From Roseovarius sp. A-2 (GTDB lineage: Bacteria; Pseudomonadota; Alphaproteobacteria; Rhodobacterales; Rhodobacteraceae), in the NCBI RefSeq assembly GCF_002072155.1, contig NZ_BDIY01000011.1:53333-117332 (forward strand): a DNA stretch of 64,000 bases, given 5' to 3'. The notes below the pieces were generated by a model. It did no database searches and was not told the DNA's origin. It was given only the letters and a program-made list of their open reading frames with translations. This document shows positions 44,787 through 54,423 of this stretch, piece after piece; the stretch's first letter is position 1, and each line of letters starts with the position of its first letter. A program made the translations under genes and the position numbers.

Positions 44787-46418
44787 ATGTCCCAGATCCC
44801 TGCGCAGGACGCGCTTGCTACCCATGAGGTCCTGAACCAGCCCGCGCCGCGAGGCGACCTGGATCTGTGGGGCGATGATCCGGCGGTGCAATCCCATGCC
44901 GGGGCCGCGGGGGCGGATGCGGCGCATCTGGCCGAGTACGGCACCAGGATCGGCACGCAGGCGATGCGCGCGGCGGGGCGGGACGCCAACCGGCAGCCGC
45001 CCGAATTGGTGCTCTTCGATGCGGGCGGGCGCAGGCTCGACGAGGTGCGCTTTCACCCCGCCTATCACGATCTGATGCAGGCGGGGATCGGCGCGGGTTA
45101 TGCCGCACTGCCGTGGGAGGGCGCGCAGGGCGGCCATGCCACCCATGCCGCGATGGTCTATCTCACCTCTCAGGTGGAGCCGGGCGTGTGCTGTCCGATG
45201 ACCATGACCTATGCCGCGATCCCGGCGCTGCGGGCCGACAGAGTGCTGTTTGACGAATGGGTTCCGAAGCTGACCGCGCGATTTTATGATCCTGCGGCCC
45301 GGGTGCTGGCGCGCAAGGCGGGGGCCACCTTGGGGATGGCGATGACCGAGAAACAGGGCGGCTCGGACATTCGGGCCAATGCCACGCGGGCGGTGCCGGA
45401 GGGGGCGCATTACCGGCTGAGCGGGCATAAATGGTTCTGCTCTGCGCCGATGTCGGACGGGTTTCTGACGTTGGCGCAGTCCGAGGGGGGGCTGACCTGT
45501 TTTCTGGTGCCTCGCTGGCTGGAGGGGGCGCGCAACGGCATTCATATCCAGCGATTGAAGGACAAGCTGGGCAATCGTGCCAATGCCTCGGCCGAGATCG
45601 AGTATCACGGCGCGCTGGCGCATCGGTTGGGCGAGGAGGGCGCGGGCGTGCGCACGATCCTGGAGATGGTGCATCACACCCGGCTCGATACCGCGATGGC
45701 CCCGGCGGGGCTGATGCGCGCGGCCCTTGATCACGCCGGCCATTGGGCGCGGTACCGCAGCGCGTTCCAGAAACAGCTGATTGACCAGCCCTTGATGCGG
45801 TCTGTGCTGGCCGATCTGGCGCTCGATTGGGAGGGGACATTGGCATTGGGCCTGCATGTGGCGCGGGCGTTTGACGGCAGCAGCCCGCGTGACCGCGCCT
45901 TTGCCCGGCTTGGCGTTGCGCTGGCCAAGTTTCTCGGCAACAAGCTGTGCCCCGGTCTGGTCTATGAGGCGATGGAGGTGATGGGTGGCATGGGTTATGT
46001 CGAGGACACAGCCCTGCCGATGCTCTATCGCGAGGCGCCGCTCAATTCGATCTGGGAAGGGTCGGGCAACGTGATTTGCCTCGATATCCTGCGCACGCTG
46101 GCGCGCGAGCCGCTGGCGGGCGAGGCCCTGTCGGAGGAGCTGGCGCAGGTGGCCGGGCAGGACCGGCGCTTTGACGCAGCGCTGCGCGCGCATATGCAGA
46201 CCTTTCCCAAGCCCCCCGAAGAGGCGCAGGCGCGCTGGTACGCCGAGAGCCTCGCCACATTGCTCACCGCCTCGGTGCTGCTGCGCCAGGCGCCGGATGC
46301 CGTGGCCGGAGCCTATATCGCCACCCGTCTGAGCGATCCGCGCGGGCGCGTCGCAGGGGCAATCGGCGGAATTGATACGCATGCGGTTCTGGCGCGGTTG
46401 GGGGGTGAGGGTTCATAA
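44787..46418 (+). CDS. aidB: AidB-like acyl-CoA dehydrogenase-fold protein
   Basis: This 543-residue flavoprotein has acyl-CoA dehydrogenase blocks (GMAMTEKQGGSDIRANATRA, LSGHKWFCSAPMSDGFL) and a C-terminal extension about 120 residues longer than simple ACADs. TEKQGGSD is typical of AidB, the alkylation-response protein. E. coli AidB binds FAD and DNA; whether it has dehydrogenase activity in vivo is disputed. The ATG at 44787 follows caaaggagg. Confidence 0.88.
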   Translation: MSQIPAQDALATHEVLNQPAPRGDLDLWGDDPAVQSHAGAAGADAAHLAEYGTRIGTQAMRAAGRDANRQPPELVLFDAGGRRLDEVRFHPAYHDLMQAGIGAGYAALPWEGAQGGHATHAAMVYLTSQVEPGVCCPMTMTYAAIPALRADRVLFDEWVPKLTARFYDPAARVLARKAGATLGMAMTEKQGGSDIRANATRAVPEGAHYRLSGHKWFCSAPMSDGFLTLAQSEGGLTCFLVPRWLEGARNGIHIQRLKDKLGNRANASAEIEYHGALAHRLGEEGAGVRTILEMVHHTRLDTAMAPAGLMRAALDHAGHWARYRSAFQKQLIDQPLMRSVLADLALDWEGTLALGLHVARAFDGSSPRDRAFARLGVALAKFLGNKLCPGLVYEAMEVMGGMGYVEDTALPMLYREAPLNSIWEGSGNVICLDILRTLAREPLAGEALSEELAQVAGQDRRFDAALRAHMQTFPKPPEEAQARWYAESLATLLTASVLLRQAPDAVAGAYIATRLSDPRGRVAGAIGGIDTHAVLARLGGEGS

Positions 46419-46438
46419 ATGCCGAAATTCGAATATGT

Positions 46439-46452
46439 TTGACGTGGATCAA
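46439..46452. promoter_or_regulatory. FnrL/FNR-type binding site
   Basis: The sequence ttgacgtggatcaa matches the FNR consensus TTGAY-N4-RTCAA. It lies 79 bases upstream of the exported DsrE-like gene at 46531. In Rhodobacterales FnrL sites of this form control anaerobic and tetrapyrrole genes. Confidence 0.65.
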
Positions 46453-46530
46453 GGCCGGGCGCATGGCGCGGCCTCTAGGGTGTGACTGTGAAAGAGAGAT
46501 TCTGAAGTCACCTTAACCCGAGAGGTTCCC

Positions 46531-46968
46531 ATGCGTAGCATTTTGACCGCCGTCACACTTGGCATTGCCACTCTTGTCGCGCCCGCAACCCAGGCCGAAG
46601 AGGCCAAACAGATGGTCACCATCCTCACGAGCGAAGAGCCGCAGACGCAGCTCATGTCCATGGTCCTGACCATGCAATCCATGCAGGCGGGGGCCGGGGC
46701 CTATGTGCTCTTGTGCGGCCCCGCGGGCGATTTGGCGCTGAAAGAGCCCCCGGAGGCGGCCACCGCGCCACAACCGCCCAAGGGGATGAGCCCGCAACTG
46801 CTGATGCAGAAGATCATGGAGCAGGGGGCCACGGTCGAGGTCTGTGCGATCTACCTGCCGGGCAAGGGGGTTGCGCAGGACGCGCTCCTTGACGGGATCG
46901 GCGTGGCCAAGCCGCCTGCGGTAGCCAAGCGCCTTCTGGCGGACGACACGCGGATCATGTCGTTCTGA
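46531..46968 (+). CDS. Exported DsrE-like protein
   Basis: This 145-residue protein has a signal peptide (cleaved near TQA-EEAK) and a single domain that resembles the DsrE/DsrF fold (QMVTILTSEEPQTQLMSMVL, and later EVCAIYLPGKG). Two cysteines remain (LLCGPAGDL, VEVCAIYL). Methionine is frequent. The role is unknown; periplasmic DsrE-like proteins are often placed under redox or oxygen control, and a predicted FnrL site lies upstream. Confidence 0.7.
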   Translation: MRSILTAVTLGIATLVAPATQAEEAKQMVTILTSEEPQTQLMSMVLTMQSMQAGAGAYVLLCGPAGDLALKEPPEAATAPQPPKGMSPQLLMQKIMEQGATVEVCAIYLPGKGVAQDALLDGIGVAKPPAVAKRLLADDTRIMSF

Positions 46969-46998
46969 GCGATCGCGGTGCTGGTGGCCGGGCGTTCG

Positions 46999-47172
46999 TC
47001 AGGCCACCGCACGAGCCCGCGCGCATTGCTTGCACAGCGTCGTGAGCGCCGTCATGAGGTGGTCGATATCGGCATCCGAATGCAGCGGTCCGGGGTGAAG
47101 CGCAGCCGCCAGTTGGGCTGAATAGTTGACCGGCTTCACATTGATGCCCCAGTCGCGCATCAGGATATCGGC
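46999..47172 (-). pseudogene. hemA: Remnant of hemA (5-aminolevulinate synthase), C-terminus
   Basis: The minus strand ends PGPLHSDADIDHLMTALTTL, then CKQCARARAVA and a stop. This is the C-terminal signature of alphaproteobacterial ALA synthase, where the family reads TPGPLHSDADIDHLV.AL...W.QCALARAVA. Upstream it reads ADILMRDWGINVKPVNY, then a frameshift: the expected RLRFTPGP is readable in another frame. Everything before about 47172 is lost. A hemA copy lies beside photosynthesis genes in several Rhodobacterales clusters. Confidence 0.78.
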
Positions 47173-47196
47173 GAGCAAGGCAAAGGAATTCGCTTT

Positions 47197-47645
47197 TTGG
47201 TTGAATTCGCGCTGCGATCCCTCGCCTGTGCCAACCACAGCATACCGCTTGGCCAGTCGGTTCTGATGATCACACCCGAGTTCGAACATCACTCGCTCGG
47301 GGCGTTTGTCGCGGTCGATCAATTCCGCCGCCACGGGCTCTGGGTCCATATGGGGATCGCGCTCAATCACGAGGGATTGACCAAGCTTATCTCGAGTGGA
47401 CGTTTTTCCATGCCAAGCATGAGCGCGGCGACGCGAAAACGGCTGAAAATGTGACGGAATTAATAGATTACATCCGGGCTGACAATCTTGACTGCCCGCC
47501 GAACGCCATTGGGGGTTGCGCGGTGGAAGATGCGCGGATGATTGAACGCCGCACTGGCTCCGATCATGCCGTTGAGTCGATCCGTGAGGCGATTGAGCGA
47601 TGCGGTCTGGCAACGGCATCGCGGGGGATCTGGGCTTTGGCCTGA
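47197..47645 (+). pseudogene. Remnant of an aerR/ppaA-type cobalamin-binding regulator
   Basis: Two frames joined by a frameshift near 47440-47451 encode a decayed B12-binding (SCHIC-type) domain: MITPEFEHHSLGAFVAVDQF, RRHGLWVHMGIALNHEGL and FSMPSMSAATRKR in one, then VTELIDYIRADNL, AIGGCAVEDARMIERRTGSD and AVESIREAIERCGLAT in the other. The pattern ITPEFE.HSLGA and GG..VED...ERRTGAD is that of AerR/PpaA, antirepressor of PpsR/CrtJ. The N-terminus is lost. Confidence 0.6.
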
Positions 47646-47780
47646 TCCTGCGCGAGCAATCGCCGTGCGATTATCCGGCCACCGAGGGTGCGGTCGCGGT
47701 CAGTGACGAGGCGATGAAGGGCGTGATGGACCTGGCCTACACGGTGTCGTTGAAGGAACTGGTATCGGCCACCAACTTCG
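47621..47780 (+). pseudogene. Probable remnant of ppsR/crtJ
   Basis: Codons from about 47621 read GDLGFGLILREQSPCDYPAT and then VSDEAMKGVMDLAYTVSLKE before LVSAT. This aligns by eye with the segment between the last PAS domain and the Fis-type helix-turn-helix of PpsR (text such as VVDEPARNVMELVGSSTLKD IVAET). The DNA-binding end and the first three hundred residues are missing. aerR/ppaA next to ppsR is the order in photosynthesis gene clusters, which supports a short and decayed match. Confidence 0.5.
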
Positions 47781-48122
47781 GGTGAAGGGATTTACGACGC
47801 GACGGTCGGCGGACATGCGGCGGCGGTGGTGGCGTGCCTTGCTTCGGGGCGCGTGAAGGACCTGCGGCCGGCCCGGCAGCTGTTCATGCGTGAGCATAAA
47901 ACCGTGTTCCGGGTGCTGGCCTAGATGCACAATGCCTATTACAAGTCGCATGAGCGGAGTGAGCGGTTTGTCTCGCTCTGCCATGATATCGACGTGCAAC
48001 GGCTCACCTTCGAGGCCTGTATGAACAAGAAACCGGTGAAGGCCTGCCCGATGGCGCATCTCAGGATCGGATTGAGAAACCTCGCACATCTGACCCGGCT
48101 GGTTCCGGCGGTCTATACGTGA
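47781..48122 (+). pseudogene. bchP: Remnant of bchP (geranylgeranyl reductase), C-terminal third
   Basis: The frame reads GEGIYDATVGGHAAAVVACL, then LFMREHKTVFRVLA, TAG at 47922, then MHNAYYKSHERSERFVSLCH, DIDVQRLTFEACMNKKPVKA and MAHLRIGLRNLAHLTRLVPA to a stop at 48122. This is the C-terminal third of BchP, which reduces the geranylgeranyl tail of bacteriochlorophyll. The internal stop and missing N-terminus make it dead. Its stop overlaps the start of idi (GTGA), the normal bchP-idi arrangement. Confidence 0.85.
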
Positions 48123-48634
48123 GCGTGATGATCCCCACCTGGATGGGCGGCGATCTGGTCGCTGTCGAGAAGCTGGAGGTGCATCGGCGCGGGCTGCGGC
48201 ACAAGGCGGTGTCGGTCTTCGTGTTATGCGGCGACCGGGTGCTGTTGCAGCGCCGGGCCCTGGGCAAGTATCACACGCCGGGCCTGTGGGCGAATACCTG
48301 CTGCACGCATCCGCATTGGGGCGAAGACCCTGCCGACTGCGCGCGCCGTCGGCTGGATGAGGAATTGGGCATCACCGGGCTGCGGCTGCGCTATCGCGAC
48401 CGGGTGGAGTATCGCGCCGATGTGGGCGGTGGTCTGATCGAGCATGAGGTGGTCGATATCTTTACCGCCGTTGTTGCGTCGCCCATCCCCGTGCAGCCCA
48501 ACCCGGATGAGGTGATGGAGGTGGAGTGGTGCGCCATGGAGGAGTTGCGCGCGCGGATCGCGGCGGAACCTTCGCGGTTTACGCCGTGGCTGAGGATCTA
48601 TCTCGAAGAGCACCGGGCGCAGATTTTCGCATGA
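48119..48634 (+). CDS. idi: Isopentenyl-diphosphate delta-isomerase, type I
   Basis: This 171-residue Nudix-fold enzyme interconverts IPP and DMAPP. Active-site features are C62 in WANTCCTHPHWGE, the Nudix-like RRLDEELGITGL and the glutamate block LIEHEVVDIF. The start is GTG at 48119 overlapping the bchP scar; an ATG three codons on is possible. The gene looks intact, although its normal operon partner has decayed. The promoter it now uses is not obvious, since the upstream sequence is pseudogene. Confidence 0.9.
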   Translation: MSVMIPTWMGGDLVAVEKLEVHRRGLRHKAVSVFVLCGDRVLLQRRALGKYHTPGLWANTCCTHPHWGEDPADCARRRLDEELGITGLRLRYRDRVEYRADVGGGLIEHEVVDIFTAVVASPIPVQPNPDEVMEVEWCAMEELRARIAAEPSRFTPWLRIYLEEHRAQIFA

Positions 48635-48662
48635 CGCCGGGCGGGGGCGTTGGTTGGGTTTT

Positions 48663-48732
48663 GGTCTGGAGCGGTCGTTGAAGTCTAGAACCAATGCGCG
48701 GAACCAAGGTGCCACAGGCACCGCCGCGCAGC
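48663..48732 (-). repeat. Structured intergenic repeat, copy 2
   Basis: Read on the minus strand, it starts gctgcgcggcggtgcctgtg and contains caccttggttccgcgcattg, matching copy 1 at 44151-44220 at about 58 of 70 positions. The hairpin ggtgcc-tgt-ggcacc is perfect here, and changes relative to copy 1 keep pairing. A second hairpin (gcccg/cgggc) precedes it at 48734-48758. It lies between idi and purL. Confidence 0.75.
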
Positions 48733-48819
48733 GCCCGATCGCCCCCTCGGGCGGGCACCGCACGGCTCATCTCTGAAACCGTCAACGCCGCTCCAGGCCA
48801 GCCGAGCGCCGCACCTGCC

Positions 48820-50985
<2,166 letters not shown>

Positions 50986-51093
50986 CTGCGTGGTTTCCCT
51001 CAAGGTGGTCCGATTGCGCGCCTTTTATGCGATTGCAGTGGGTGGGGAAAGGGGCGGCGCATAGGGAAGAGTTGGATTCCGGTTCCGGCGATG

Positions 51094-51125
51094 AAAAAAA
51101 GCGGCCCGGCTCGGGGCCGGGCCGC
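51094..51125 (-). terminator. Rho-independent terminator
   Basis: On the minus strand a perfect 10-base GC stem (gcggcccggc pairing with gccgggccgc, loop of five) is followed by seven T. It lies 48 bases after the stop of the acidic exported protein gene, so it ends that transcript. Confidence 0.9.
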
Positions 51126-51172
51126 AGATGGGCCTTATCCATGTGACGGATCGCTCCGCCGGATGCGCGCTC

Positions 51173-51763
51173 TTATTGGGTCTGTGCCGCCACGCGCTCC
51201 GCGACGTTCTTGCGCAGCGTCTCTAGCGACATGGCGTATTCGAGATCGCCAAGCTGTTCGACACTCAGTGCGCTGGCGCGGAAACCGAGAATCTGCGCCG
51301 GAATATCCGCATCTTCGTTGACTTCGACGTAGATCAGATGATCGGCACCTTCTTCGCCATGCGTACCGGTCACTTTACCGATCACATAGTCATTCGACGT
51401 GCTGACCGTGGAGCCCGGTTCGGCCTCTGCCAGGACGTTCTCGATCAATGTTTTCTCGGCATTGGTCAACTCCTTGGCCATCAGATCGGTCTGCGACGGT
51501 GCTTCTGCCTGCAGATCTACCTCCGGATTGATTTCGGGCATTGCCACGCTCGCCTCGGGCAAGTCACCTGCGACCGGGTCGAGATCCTTGTCGTCGGCGT
51601 GCTGCTCGGGGTTCGCGTCGCTGCGGCTTTGCGTCGACTCTGCGGCCTCATCGGGTTGTGGGCGGACGGTGCCATCGTCTTCGATCGCGTCGCTTGCGGC
51701 ATGGGCCGCGAGCGCCGATACGCTGGTCAGGGCGGTTGCGAATGCGAGTGTGCGGAAAGTCAT
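51173..51763 (-). CDS. Acidic exported protein, possible PRC-barrel-like domain
   Basis: This 196-residue protein has a signal peptide (MTFRTLAFATALTSVSALAA, cleaved near AHAA-SD), a long acidic Asp/Glu/Gln-rich stretch to about residue 95, and a C-terminal domain (NDYVIGKVTGTHGEEGADHL to QLGDLEYAM) that recalls PRC-barrel proteins. The ATG at 51763 follows cggagga. Only the signal and composition are firm; the function is unknown. It is monocistronic, with its own terminator. Confidence 0.75.
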   Translation of the reverse strand: MTFRTLAFATALTSVSALAAHAASDAIEDDGTVRPQPDEAAESTQSRSDANPEQHADDKDLDPVAGDLPEASVAMPEINPEVDLQAEAPSQTDLMAKELTNAEKTLIENVLAEAEPGSTVSTSNDYVIGKVTGTHGEEGADHLIYVEVNEDADIPAQILGFRASALSVEQLGDLEYAMSLETLRKNVAERVAAQTQ

Positions 51764-51957
51764 TGATATCCTCCGTTTCTGCAGGGTTTTGCCTGCGGTT
51801 GATCCGAAGCGCTTCTTGCGCGCTTGGTGACCCAACGCAGGTGATCGGGGCATGGTTCCAAAGGAAGATACGGCGCGATGATTTTCTGCGGTTTCGCAGG
51901 ATCTTGTCGGGGGCGCGTTCGTGCCTCGTCAGTGGATCGCCGGGATTTCCGGTTATG

Positions 51958-51979
51958 CCATGATCCCACGAAATCATGG
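51958..51979. promoter_or_regulatory. Inverted repeat upstream of the PLP lyase/M24 operon
   Basis: Seven-base arms ccatgat and atcatgg face each other across eight bases, about 70 bases before the PLP lyase start. The position suits an operator. No regulator gene adjoins, so the binding protein is unknown. Confidence 0.4.
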
Positions 51980-52047
51980 TAGCATCGGGGTTGAAGGATT
52001 GACGCCGCGGGCGGCTTTCGCTCTGATGCGCGAAACAAGGGGGTATC

Positions 52048-53079
52048 ATGGACATTCTAGAAAATCCGTTTCGTGGCAACGGCATGGATGAAGGCGTGCT
52101 GGCTGGCGCGCCGTGGCCGAGCGTGGATGCAGGGGCGGTGCGCGATCTACTGACCCGCTGTCCGGCTGCTGCGGAGACGCCTTTGCGGCAGGTTGACGGG
52201 TTTGGCGCCGAGTTGTGGATCAAGGACGAACGCGGGCGCATGGGGCTGGGCAGCTTCAAGGCGCTTGGGGCTGCGTATGTGATCGCGCATGATGCCGCCG
52301 CCACCGGCACCGGGGATATGGGCCGCGCGCTTCAGGGGCGCACCTATGTCACGGCGAGTGCTGGCAATCACGGCCTCTCTGTGGCTGCCGGTGCACATGT
52401 ATTCGGTGCCCGGGCAGTCATTTACCTGTCGGAGCTGGTGCCCGAATGGTTTGCCGACAAACTGCGCGCCAAGGGCGCGGAGGTGGCGCGAGTGGGCGTG
52501 GATTACGAGGCGAGCATGGTCGCCGCCGGTCGCGCCGCAACCGACAACGACTGGACGCTTTTGTCCGACAGCTCATGGCCCGCCTATTTTGAGTTGCCGC
52601 ATCGCTTGATGGAGGGTTATCTCGCCATGGCCGAGGAGGTGACGCGGCAGATGGCCGAGCCGCCCAGCCATATCCTGTTGCAGGCTGGGGTCGGCGGGCT
52701 GGCCGGCGCCGCGGCGGCGTGGTTCCGCCATGTCTGGGGGGATGGACCGCGCATCATCGTGGTCGAGCCCGAGCGCGCGCCCGCCCTGCAAGAGAGCATT
52801 CGCGCAGGCCGCCCCTTGGAGACAAGTGGTGAGGTGTCGAACATGGGGCGTCTCGATTGCAAGGTGCCGTCGCTGATCGCGCTCAAGGGGCTGGCGCGGG
52901 ATGCCGATGCCTTCGTCACGATCTCGGATGCCGAGGCCGAGGCGGTATTGGACGATCTCGCCGCCCGCGGCCTTGCCTCGACGCCCTCGGGTGCGGCCGG
53001 TGTGGCGGCGCTGTGCGGGCTCAATCTGCCCGAAGATGCCCGCGTGTTGTGCATTCTCAGCGAAGAGGCCGAGGGGTGA
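52048..53079 (+). CDS. Fold-type-II PLP lyase, diaminopropionate ammonia-lyase-like
   Basis: This 343-residue protein has the PLP lysine in MGLGSFKALGAAYVIAHDA near residue 73 and the loop TYVTASAGNHGLSVAAGAH, both typical of threonine dehydratase, cysteine synthase and diaminopropionate ammonia-lyase. The start (PFRGNGMDEG) and the GLGSFKALG block favour the last group. At 343 residues it is shorter than the roughly 400 of DpaL. It overlaps the M24 gene by four bases. Similar PLP lyase and M24 pairs occur in ectoine utilisation, but other eut genes are absent. Confidence 0.75.
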   Translation: MDILENPFRGNGMDEGVLAGAPWPSVDAGAVRDLLTRCPAAAETPLRQVDGFGAELWIKDERGRMGLGSFKALGAAYVIAHDAAATGTGDMGRALQGRTYVTASAGNHGLSVAAGAHVFGARAVIYLSELVPEWFADKLRAKGAEVARVGVDYEASMVAAGRAATDNDWTLLSDSSWPAYFELPHRLMEGYLAMAEEVTRQMAEPPSHILLQAGVGGLAGAAAAWFRHVWGDGPRIIVVEPERAPALQESIRAGRPLETSGEVSNMGRLDCKVPSLIALKGLARDADAFVTISDAEAEAVLDDLAARGLASTPSGAAGVAALCGLNLPEDARVLCILSEEAEG

Positions 53080-54206
53080 CGCGCGGCGTCGAGGTTGCGG
53101 AATACCGCGTGCGGGTGCGCCGCGCGCAGACGGAAATGGAACAGGCAGGACTGCGCGCGCTGTTGCTTACGGCCGAGCCTGAAGTCCGCTATTTCACCGG
53201 GTTTCTGACACGCTTTTGGGAAAGCCCGTCGCGCCCATGGTTTCTGATCCTGCCCGCCTCGGGCGATCCGGTGGCGGTGATCCCGTCAATCGGCGCGGCG
53301 CTGATGGGCACCACCTGGATCAGCGATATCCGCACATGGGCGGCCCCTGAGCCCGACGATGAAGGGGTTTCGCTGCTGGCCGATACACTGCGCGAAATCG
53401 GTGATCCGGTGGGCGTTCCGGATGGGCCGGAGAGCCACTTGCGCATGCCGTGGGCGGATTTTGAACGGGTGCGCCGGGCAAGCGGTCTGGACTGGCGCGG
53501 CGACGGTGGCATCGTGGCGGCGCTGCGCGCTGTCAAGTCCACGGCCGAGATCGCCAAGATTGCGCGGGCCTGCGATATCGCGCGCCGCGCCTTTGACCGG
53601 GTGGGCGAAATCGCAGCCCCCGGCGTGCCACTATCACGCGTGTTTCGCGATTTTCAGCGTTTGCTGCTGGAGGAGGGGGCCGATTGGGTGCCTTACATTG
53701 CCGGTGGGGCCGGGCCGCAGGGCTATGCCGATGTAATCTCCCCTGCCTCGGACGCGCCGCTGGCGGAGGGCGACGTGCTGATGCTCGACACCGGCGCGGT
53801 CTGGGACGGGTATTTCTGCGACTATGACCGGAATTTCGCCGTCACGCGGTCAAGCCCGGCGCAGCGCGACGCGCAGGCACGGCTGATCGAGGCCACGCTT
53901 GCCGGGGAAGAGGCGGCGCGCGCGGGCGCGCGAGCCTGTGATCTTTGGCGCGCGATGGCCGATATCGTCGGCAGCGGCGAAGGGGCGGGGCGTTTGGGGC
54001 ATGGTCTGGGCATGCAACTGACCGAAGGATTGTCGCTGACCGCCAAGGATCAGACCGTGTTGCAGCCCGGCATGGTCATCACACTGGAACCGGGCGTGGA
54101 CCTTGGTCCGGGGCGGATCATGGTGCATGAGGAAAACATCGTGATCACCGATGCCGCGCCGCGCAGGCTCTCGCGGTTCGCCACATCCGACCTGCCTGTG
54201 ATTTGA
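53076..54206 (+). CDS. M24-family aminopeptidase/creatinase-like hydrolase
   Basis: This 376-residue protein has an N-terminal creatinase domain (AGLRALLLTAEPEVRYFTGF) and a C-terminal pita-bread domain with metal ligands in VLMLDTGAVWDGYFCDYDRN, RLGHGLGMQLTEG, TLEPGVDLG and MVHEENIVIT. This suits Xaa-Pro peptidases, creatinase or the ectoine hydrolase DoeA/EutD. The start is GTG at 53076 overlapping the previous stop (GTGA). The pair may deaminate and hydrolyse a small modified amino acid; which one is unknown. Confidence 0.8.
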   Translation: MTRGVEVAEYRVRVRRAQTEMEQAGLRALLLTAEPEVRYFTGFLTRFWESPSRPWFLILPASGDPVAVIPSIGAALMGTTWISDIRTWAAPEPDDEGVSLLADTLREIGDPVGVPDGPESHLRMPWADFERVRRASGLDWRGDGGIVAALRAVKSTAEIAKIARACDIARRAFDRVGEIAAPGVPLSRVFRDFQRLLLEEGADWVPYIAGGAGPQGYADVISPASDAPLAEGDVLMLDTGAVWDGYFCDYDRNFAVTRSSPAQRDAQARLIEATLAGEEAARAGARACDLWRAMADIVGSGEGAGRLGHGLGMQLTEGLSLTAKDQTVLQPGMVITLEPGVDLGPGRIMVHEENIVITDAAPRRLSRFATSDLPVI

Positions 54207-54233
54207 CGGGCGTGCGCAAATTCCGGGCAGCGC

Positions 54234-54262
54234 AAAAAAAAGGCCGAGCACTAAGCTCGGCC
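54234..54262 (-). terminator. Rho-independent terminator on the minus strand
   Basis: A perfect 8-base stem (ggccgagc/gctcggcc, loop actaa) is followed on the minus strand by eight T (54234-54241). It points leftward, away from the M24 gene. The nearest minus-strand gene, LysR, ends 160 bases away, so it terminates either the LysR message or a separate small RNA. Confidence 0.85.
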
Positions 54263-54423
54263 AAAGTCCAACAGGGAGGTATGAGGGTGAGTGCCTTGCG
54301 GCTATCACCGTCACAATGGGCAGATAAGGGGGCGGTCCGGTCCGATCAAGGGAAATGATACCTCATATGCGGCATGGCCGATATGCGATTTCTGCATGAC
54401 TGCCTCAAGGCCCGCTCAATCCC

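Noticed and set aside
54280..54358. Small plus-strand frame beginning at the ATG after gggaggt
   Set aside because: The ribosome-like sequence touches the ATG and the 26-residue product has no similarity; it was not called.
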